A stretch of DNA of 64,000 nt from Sphingomonas swuensis (GTDB lineage: Bacteria; Pseudomonadota; Alphaproteobacteria; Sphingomonadales; Sphingomonadaceae), in contig NZ_BAABBQ010000001.1 of assembly GCF_039538045.1 (NCBI RefSeq), positions 704,001-768,000 of the forward strand, written 5' to 3'. Made by a program: the position numbers and the translations under genes. The notes under the pieces are model-generated. The model saw only the letters and a program-made list of their open reading frames with translations. It ran no database searches and had not been told where the DNA came from. Each line of letters begins with the position of its first letter. Position 1 is the first letter of the stretch. Of this stretch, positions 58,590 to 64,000 are shown piece by piece.

Positions 58590-59003
58590 CCGGGCAACCG
58601 GCTATGCTGGTAGAGTGTAGGTAGAAATAAGCATTTCGGACCCGGGGGGCAGTACCCCGGCGCCTCCACCATCAGCGGCGCAAAGAGCCAGCGCCGTTGC
58701 TGATGGGGGCGAAACAGGATCGACGAGTGTGGTAAAGTGCTTGCTGCCAGCGGGCTTGGACAGGCCCTAAAACCGTCATTCTCACAAGTGCCAACGATAA
58801 CGAGGCGCTCGCGATTGCTGCGTAACTGACGGCCTAACGGTCAGAAGTTACAAAGCTTAAGCGCGGTTGGACCGAACCGGGCAACAGAATCGGATTCCAG
58901 CGGTACGGGGAGCACCGGGCAACAGAAGCTCCCCACTTTCCCCTGACCGACCTGCAAAGCGACATTGCAAGGCCGAGGTGTGCCAACTACCTAAGGCACC
59001 ACG
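58590..59003 (+). ncRNA. ssrA: Two-piece (circularly permuted) tmRNA
   Basis: Rescues stalled ribosomes. The acceptor half comes first and ends CGCCTCC-ACCA (58661-58671). A spacer hairpin (TCAGC...GCTGA, 58672-58705) is removed; then the coding half starts GGGGGCG (58707-58713), which pairs with CGCCTCC to make the acceptor stem. The tag frame runs 58790-58825: GCC resume codon, ANDNEALAIAA, TAA. The T-loop region GGCAGTA is non-canonical, as in other permuted tmRNAs. Ends are estimates; the 3' edge has a hairpin GGTG/CACC. Confidence 0.93.
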
Positions 59004-59030
59004 ACCATGATTTCAGGGGAATCTACGCCG

Positions 59031-59618
59031 ATGACTGTCCTTCGCCGACTTGGCCTGTTGGCACCGCTCGCTGCCGTTTCCCTCGCCGGATGCGGTCTCA
59101 ACTCGGTCCCGACTGCCGAAGAAGACGTCAACGCCAAGTGGGGCAACCTGCAGAGCGAGTATCAGCGTCGCTCGGACCTCATCCCCAATCTCGTCAACAC
59201 GGTTAAGGGCGCGGCTCAGCAGGAAAAGAGCGTGCTGGTCGAGGTGACCCAGGCTCGCGCAAACGCGAGCCGTATCCAGCTTAGCACCGACGACCTGTCC
59301 GATCCGGCGCGGGTGAGTGCCTTCAACAATGCGCAGAACCAGCTGACGCTGAGCCTGCAGCGCCTCCAGGAAGCCTATCCCGAGCTCAAGACCAACCAGA
59401 ACTTCCTGACGCTTCAAGCCCAGATCGAGGGCACGGAGAACAGCATTCTGGTCGCGCGCCGCGACTACAATGAGTCGGTTCAGGGCTACAACACGCGTAT
59501 TCGGACCTTCCCCGACGCGGTCGGCGCCAAGATCTTCTACGGCGCCAAGCCCAAGGTGCCGTTCGAAGCCGCCGCCGGGGCGCAGGCCGCACCGCCGGTC
59601 AACTTCAACGTTCAGTAG
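59031..59618 (+). CDS. LemA family lipoprotein
   Basis: 195 residues from ATG 59031. Signal with lipobox LAGC (Cys about residue 21). LemA pattern: VNAKWGNLQSEYQRRSDLIPNLVNTVKGAA, EVTQARANA, QEAYPELKTNQNFLTLQAQIEGTENSILVARRDYNESVQGYNTRIRTFPD, with the typical helical bundle. Function unclear; LemA is usually next to TPM-domain genes, as here. First gene of a five-gene run to 62219. Confidence 0.93.
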   Translation: MTVLRRLGLLAPLAAVSLAGCGLNSVPTAEEDVNAKWGNLQSEYQRRSDLIPNLVNTVKGAAQQEKSVLVEVTQARANASRIQLSTDDLSDPARVSAFNNAQNQLTLSLQRLQEAYPELKTNQNFLTLQAQIEGTENSILVARRDYNESVQGYNTRIRTFPDAVGAKIFYGAKPKVPFEAAAGAQAAPPVNFNVQ

Positions 59619-59624
59619 GGCGGG

Positions 59625-60176
59625 GTGAAGCGGGCCTTCCTGGCGGTGGCGATCGCGGCGACGCAGCCGTCGCTGTCTGCCTGCTACATCGACACGGACG
59701 AACAGGACTCGATCACCTATCACGGCAATGGCGTGGTCGAGGCGACCAAGGGTGGCGAGGGCCTGCGAATGGGAATAGGTGTTCGCCCGTCCGAGGACTC
59801 TCCGCAACAAGCCCGTGACATGGCCCAGGCGACAAAGGGACGAATTGTCATCCTCGACGGCGGTTTGCCTCCACCTGCGGGGGCTCGCCTCGCGAAGCGC
59901 ATCGACGCGATCCGGTCGGCGGGAGGGCCTCCCATCTTCGTTGCGGCCGTGCCGGTCGCGGAGGGTGAATCGCTGGAACGCCTCGGCTGGGCCGTCAGGA
60001 ACCCCACGTCCGGTAGCCGCACACTGCTGATCGACACCACGTCCAAGCAGGTGCGGATCATGGGCGACATGCCGGTCGAGCAGAAAGCCGCAGTCACGCG
60101 GGCGATGCAGCCCGACCTTGCGGCGGGACGATTAGAGCAAGCGATTGCACTCGGGATCGAGCGGCTGGCTTCATGA
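59625..60176 (+). CDS. Putative lipoprotein in the LemA/TPM operon
   Basis: 183 residues from GTG. Lipobox LSAC after a short hydrophobic signal. The mature part has ARLAKRIDAIRSAGGPPIFVAAVPVAEGESLERLGWAVRN, an alpha/beta stretch reminiscent of TPM-type phosphatase-like domains (a beta-strand then alpha-helix with V-x-x-V-P) but too divergent to assign. It lies between lemA and the TPM gene, overlapping the latter by 4 nt. Function unknown. Confidence 0.72.
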   Translation: MKRAFLAVAIAATQPSLSACYIDTDEQDSITYHGNGVVEATKGGEGLRMGIGVRPSEDSPQQARDMAQATKGRIVILDGGLPPPAGARLAKRIDAIRSAGGPPIFVAAVPVAEGESLERLGWAVRNPTSGSRTLLIDTTSKQVRIMGDMPVEQKAAVTRAMQPDLAAGRLEQAIALGIERLAS

Positions 60177-61015
60177 TCGGACGTATGCTTCTCGCCCTGT
60201 GGCTGGCGCTGTCGATCGCCATGCCAGCGGCTGCGCAGACCTTCCCCAAGCTGACCGGTCGCGTCGTCGACCAGGCCGATCTGCTCGATCCTACGAGAGA
60301 GGCAGTGCTCTCGTCGCGACTGGAGACGCTCGAGAAGCAGACCGGTCGGCAACTTGTCGTTGCCACCCTGTCCAGCCTCGAGGGGAGGACGGTCGAGGAT
60401 TATGGCTACCGGCTCGGCCGCGAGTGGAAGATCGGTGATGCGCAGAAGGACGACGGTGTCCTGCTGATCGTCGCTCCCAACGAAAAGAAGGTGCGGGTCG
60501 AAACCGGCTACGGGGCCCGCGTCTTCCTGACCGACGCGGTCAGCAGCATCATCGTCAACAATGCGATCCTGCCGCGCTTCAAGGCCGGAGATTTCCCGGG
60601 TGGGATCGAGGCCGGCGTGAACGAACTCGCTACGCAGATGCAGTTGCCGCCCGCAGAGGCCGCCAAGCGCATCCAGAAAGCGGAGGCGAATGCCGCTCCG
60701 CCGGGGCGGGAGCGGTCTTCGGGCACGTCGGTCTTCGGTCTCATCTTCTGGGGCTTCGTCATCCTCATGGTGCTGATGAGCTTCGCACGGCGCGGCGGCG
60801 GTCGGCGCTACCGAGGCAAGCGCCGGCGCGGCAGTGGCGGTGTCGACCCGATGGTCGTGCTCTGGGGCCTCGATGTCCTCAGCCATGCCGCTCGTAGCGG
60901 TGGCGGCGGTGGTGGTGGTTGGAGTGGCGGGGGAGGTGGTGGCTTCTCGGGCGGCGGCGGTTTCTCCGGCGGCGGCGGATCGTTTGGCGGCGGGGGAGCG
61001 TCGGGATCATGGTGA
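60173..61015 (+). CDS. TPM-domain membrane protein (YgcG family)
   Basis: 280 residues. Signal peptide 1-21 (AAAQ), TPM domain about 22-150 (FPKLTGRVVDQADLLDPTRE, LVVATLSSLEGRTVEDYGYRLGREWKIG, DDGVLLIVAPNEKKVRVETGYG), one transmembrane helix (GLIFWGFVILMVLMSFA), then a basic segment and a Gly/Ser-rich tail (GGGGGGGWSGG...). This is the YgcG layout. Paired with LemA in envelope maintenance in many bacteria; activity unknown. Confidence 0.92.
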   Translation: MIGRMLLALWLALSIAMPAAAQTFPKLTGRVVDQADLLDPTREAVLSSRLETLEKQTGRQLVVATLSSLEGRTVEDYGYRLGREWKIGDAQKDDGVLLIVAPNEKKVRVETGYGARVFLTDAVSSIIVNNAILPRFKAGDFPGGIEAGVNELATQMQLPPAEAAKRIQKAEANAAPPGRERSSGTSVFGLIFWGFVILMVLMSFARRGGGRRYRGKRRRGSGGVDPMVVLWGLDVLSHAARSGGGGGGGWSGGGGGGFSGGGGFSGGGGSFGGGGASGSW

Positions 61016-61689
61016 CGCTGGCACTGCGCGACGAGGATCACCGCCGCGTAAGCGAGGCAATCGCCGCAGCCGAGTCGAGCAGCGACGGCGAAATCCTGAC
61101 CATCGTCAGCGCGGATAGCGACAGCTACCACGATGTTGCGCTGCACTGGGCGGTGCTGGCGATGCTGGGCGTTCTCGCCTTCGCATCCTGGCAGGCCCCG
61201 ATGCTGTCCGGCTGGTGGGAGCGCTGGTTAGGGGATTGGGGCCAGGCGGCGACCACCGGCCAGATCCTGTTCCTCGTCCTTGTTCTCGTCACGCTCAAGT
61301 TCCTCGGAGTATTGCTGCTGCTCCGCTGGCGGCCCCTCCGTTTGGCGCTCACCCCCGGCGCGACCAAGACCCGGCGTGTGCGGCGGCGGGCGATCGCGTT
61401 GTTCAGGGCGGCGGCGGAACGGCGCACCACGGGACGCACCGGAGTGCTCATCTATCTCTCGCTGGCCGAACACCGGGCCGAGATTGTCGCCGACGAGGCC
61501 GTTACCAGCGTGACGACTCCCGAATGCTGGGGCGACGCGATGGCCGAACTGGTCGGCGAGCTTCGCGCGGGTCGGCCGGGCGAGGGCCTTGCGCTCGCCG
61601 TGGAGGAAGTCGGCGAGGTGCTGACACGCCACTTCCCCAAGACAAGTACCGACACCAACGAGATTCCCGACAAGCTGATCGTCCTGTGA
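61009..61689 (+). CDS. Second TPM-domain membrane protein
   Basis: 226 residues from ATG 61009 (GTG 61012 possible), overlapping the previous gene by 7 nt. TPM-like start DEDHRRVSEAIAAAESSSDGEILTIVSADSDSYHDVALHWA, two transmembrane helices (about 43-60 and 82-105), then the rest of the TPM fold: RAAAERRTTGRTGVLIYLSLAEHRAEIVADEAV. The membrane segments interrupt the domain, as in DUF2207-adjacent TPM paralogues. Confidence 0.85.
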   Translation: MVTLALRDEDHRRVSEAIAAAESSSDGEILTIVSADSDSYHDVALHWAVLAMLGVLAFASWQAPMLSGWWERWLGDWGQAATTGQILFLVLVLVTLKFLGVLLLLRWRPLRLALTPGATKTRRVRRRAIALFRAAAERRTTGRTGVLIYLSLAEHRAEIVADEAVTSVTTPECWGDAMAELVGELRAGRPGEGLALAVEEVGEVLTRHFPKTSTDTNEIPDKLIVL

Positions 61690-62219
61690 GCGACCCCGAT
61701 CTCGACATCCCGCCCGAGACGATGTGGGAGGGACGCTTCGTCATCGCCCAGCGCAAGGGCAGGTGGGAATATGCGGGAAGGGTCGGCGGGATCCGCGCCG
61801 TGGTCGTCCTCGCCGAGCATGACGGGCGGTGGATCCTGGTCGAGCAGCCCCGCGCCGCGGTAGGAGGACTGTGCCTGGAATTGCCGGCGGGGCTCGTCGG
61901 TGACCATGGCGACGGGGCTTCGATCGAAGAGACCGCAGTTCGCGAACTTGAGGAGGAAGCCGGCTTCACAGCAGAACGGATCGAACGCCTCGGTGACTTC
62001 CATGCGTCCCCGGGCATGCTCAGCGAAAGCTTCACCCTCGTCAGAGCCCACGGCGTGCGGAAGGTCGGCGAGGGCGGAGGCGTCGCGGGAGAGGAGCAGA
62101 TCACCGTCCACCTGGTCGACAAGGCTGATCTTGCTGCTTTCGTCGAGCGGCGTCGGAAAGCCGGCGTCGCCCTCGACGTCAAGCTGCTGCTTCCGCTTGC
62201 ATCAGTTTTGCTTGCCTAA
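61686..62219 (+). CDS. NUDIX hydrolase (ADP-ribose pyrophosphatase-like)
   Basis: 177 residues from GTG that overlaps the previous stop codon. NUDIX box GLVGDHGDGASIEETAVRELEEEAGF, with the REL-x-E-E-x-G core intact; upstream VVVLAEHDGRWILVEQPRAAVGGLCLELPAG and downstream ASPGMLSESFTLV match ADP-ribose diphosphatases (NudF type). Last gene of the lemA run. Substrate by family only. Confidence 0.88.
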   Translation: MSDPDLDIPPETMWEGRFVIAQRKGRWEYAGRVGGIRAVVVLAEHDGRWILVEQPRAAVGGLCLELPAGLVGDHGDGASIEETAVRELEEEAGFTAERIERLGDFHASPGMLSESFTLVRAHGVRKVGEGGGVAGEEQITVHLVDKADLAAFVERRRKAGVALDVKLLLPLASVLLA

Positions 62220-62360
62220 ACAGCGGGTTGGCAATCGCGGGTTCAGCCGCCCAAGGCGAAGCACGGTCATGTCCATCATCCACTTGTCGAACGCCGCCTT
62301 GGCTTTGCAGCAGGCGGACGGCAGTGACGATCACGAAACAATCATGAGGGTTCCGCAACG

Positions 62361-64000
62361 ATGCTCAAGCATGCACTCCTGTCCGGATCGGCGCTCATCG
62401 CGCTTGCCGGTTGCACGACCACGGCGGTTCCGGGCTCACCAATGACCCAGACGACGGTCGTTCCGGCTGCAAGCGAGCAGGCCACTGCTCCGGCCGTCCC
62501 GGATAATGTGCTGTTGGCGGACTGGAGCGGCGGGTTCGAAGGCGTGCCGCCGTGGGACCGGGTCAAGCCGGGAGACTTCTCCGAAGCATTCACCTTTGCC
62601 ATCGACGAGCAGCGCCGCGAGTATCGCGCGATCGCCGACAACACCGAGGCACCGACTTTCGCCAACACGATGGAGGCGATGGAGCGTGCCGGGCAGCGGC
62701 TCGGTCGGGTCCAGTCGATCTTCGGAGTCTATACCGACAACCTCTCCACCCCCGAGATCCAAGCGCTCGATAAGGAGTGGAGCCCGAAGCTCTCGGCGGC
62801 CGGAGACGAGATCACGCTCGACCCCAAGCTCTTCCAGCGGGTCGAAACCCTCTACAACAATCGCGCGAGCCTCGGCCTCGATGCGGTGCAGACACGGCTG
62901 CTGACCCGCAGCTACGAATATTTCGTGCGTAATGGCGCAAAGCTGGATGGCGCGCAGAAGCAGCAACTGTCGGGCTACAATCAGCAGCTCGCCTCGCTCT
63001 TCAGCGAGTTCAATGCCAAGCTGCTCGCAGACGAGGGGACCTTCCTCCAGGCGAGCGAAGCCGAGATGAAGGGCGTGCCCGCCGACGTAAAGGCGGTCGC
63101 GGCGAGCGTCGCCAAGGAGAAGGGGCTTCCCTCAGGCAGCTATGCCATCCGCAACACCCGCTCGGCGGTCGAGCCGGTTCTGACCTTCGGCACCAACCGG
63201 GCGCTTCGCCAGAAGGTCTTCGAGGCCTTCGTCAACCGCGGCGACAACGGCAATGCCAATGACACCAACGCACTCATCCGGCAGATCGTGAAGCTTCGGT
63301 CGGACCGTGCCCGGCTGCTCGGCTATCCGACCCATGCGCATTGGCGGATGCAGGACACGATGGCCAAGTCGCCGGATCGCGGCATGGACCTCATGATGCG
63401 GGTCTGGCCTGCAGCGGTCGGGCGGGTAAAGCAGGAGGTCGCCGATATGGCGCCGTTCGCGCGCCGCGAGGGCGTTCGCACCGTCGAGGCGTGGGACTAT
63501 CGCTACTTCAACGAGAAGGTGCGCAAGGCCAAGTACGACCTGTCGGAAGAAGAGATCAAACCCTACTTCCAGCTCGACAACCTCGTGCAGGGCATGTTCT
63601 GGAGCGCGGGCCAGCTCTACGGCATGGAATTCAAGGAGAATACGGGCTCGGTCCCGGTCTTCCATCCCGATGTCCGGACCTTCGAGGTCAGCCGCGCGGG
63701 CAAGCCGATCGGCCTGTTCTACCTCGACACCTATGGTCGCGAGGGCAAGCGCTCTGGGGCGTGGATGACGACCTACCGGTCGCGCTCGCGGCTGCTCGGC
63801 GACGACATCGTGCTTGCCAGCAACAACAACAATTTCAACAAGCCCGAGGCGGGGCAGCCGGTGCTGATCAGCCTCGACGACGCGTCGACGTTATTCCACG
63901 AGTTCGGCCACGCCATCCACTATCTCAACGTCGACGTGAAGTATCCGAGCCTCGGCGGTGCGCAGCGCGACTTCGTCGAATATCCGAGCCAGGTGAACGA
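62361..64000 (+). CDS. M3 family metallopeptidase (Dcp-like), 3' end outside window
   Basis: 546 codons visible; the frame is open at the right edge. Lipobox LAGC at about residue 18 (ALIALAGCTTT) points to an envelope-anchored form. M3 catalytic motif HEFGH at 513-517 (DDASTLFHEFGHAIHYL). Upstream GVPPWDRVKPGDFSEAFTFAIDEQ and SDRARLLGYPTHAHWRMQDTMAKSP are typical of peptidyl-dipeptidase Dcp / oligopeptidase A. Degrades short peptides after export or uptake. Confidence 0.93.
   Translation, partial: MLKHALLSGSALIALAGCTTTAVPGSPMTQTTVVPAASEQATAPAVPDNVLLADWSGGFEGVPPWDRVKPGDFSEAFTFAIDEQRREYRAIADNTEAPTFANTMEAMERAGQRLGRVQSIFGVYTDNLSTPEIQALDKEWSPKLSAAGDEITLDPKLFQRVETLYNNRASLGLDAVQTRLLTRSYEYFVRNGAKLDGAQKQQLSGYNQQLASLFSEFNAKLLADEGTFLQASEAEMKGVPADVKAVAASVAKEKGLPSGSYAIRNTRSAVEPVLTFGTNRALRQKVFEAFVNRGDNGNANDTNALIRQIVKLRSDRARLLGYPTHAHWRMQDTMAKSPDRGMDLMMRVWPAAVGRVKQEVADMAPFARREGVRTVEAWDYRYFNEKVRKAKYDLSEEEIKPYFQLDNLVQGMFWSAGQLYGMEFKENTGSVPVFHPDVRTFEVSRAGKPIGLFYLDTYGREGKRSGAWMTTYRSRSRLLGDDIVLASNNNNFNKPEAGQPVLISLDDASTLFHEFGHAIHYLNVDVKYPSLGGAQRDFVEYPSQVN

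Overview
The window is about two-thirds GC and almost gap-free on both strands. It looks like the chromosome of a free-living alphaproteobacterium, most likely of the order Sphingomonadales. The evidence is a circularly permuted (two-piece) tmRNA gene, the accD-folC pair, an alphaproteobacterial petABC (cytochrome bc1) operon, DUF3597, DUF2383 and DUF3617 family proteins, and several promoters matching the alphaproteobacterial general-stress sigma factor EcfG (GGAAC-N16/17-CGTT). I see no insertion sequence, prophage, CRISPR array, tRNA or rRNA; apart from one strange non-coding stretch, this is core chromosome.

Layout. 1-9300: arginine biosynthesis (argD, cut by the window edge), an aldo/keto reductase, a cold-shock protein, Hsp33, a promoter-leader-terminator unit just upstream of DUF3147-queC-queE (7-deazaguanine synthesis), lipB and hemF. 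9500-12400: petABC. 12600-17300: apt, then a minimal four-gene Csu-type chaperone-usher pilus operon. 17313-29103: a ten-gene chemotaxis operon read on the minus strand (STAS, cheY, cheA, cheW, two soluble poly-HAMP receptors, cheW, cheR, cheB, and a coiled-coil protein of unknown role). 29537-33602: ychF, a 2OG-Fe(II) oxygenase, pth, rplY and an RNA pseudouridine synthase. 33627-42600: a single-domain response regulator, an orphan Rieske oxygenase, an AmpG-like permease, folC-accD-pyrF-DUF1049, a serine hydrolase, a hemerythrin protein and a glutaredoxin. 42677-46660: a DEAD-box helicase and a UvrD/PcrA helicase.

46781-47532 is the most unusual region. It has no believable gene, but holds a series of back-to-back hairpins, many capped by GNRA or UUCG tetraloops on the plus strand only. 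It is dense in GGA motifs and ends in a strong intrinsic terminator. I read it as a large structured non-coding RNA of about 750 nt that I cannot place in any family I know. 47709-64000: a SWIB-domain protein, LD-carboxypeptidase and a Mur ligase (cell-wall recycling), a nucleotidase, a LytS/LytTR-type two-component pair, a dicarboxylate/cation symporter, small stress-type proteins, an extensin-like protein, two NUDIX hydrolases, ssrA, a LemA/TPM-domain operon and an M3 metallopeptidase cut by the right edge.

How it fits together. Three threads recur: envelope and peptidoglycan upkeep (AmpG, LdcA, Mur ligase, extensin-like protein, serine hydrolase, LapA-like protein, LemA/TPM); surface behaviour (Csu pilus beside a soluble-receptor chemotaxis system, with no flagellar gene in the window); and general stress response (two exact and three near EcfG promoters in front of small stress-type genes).
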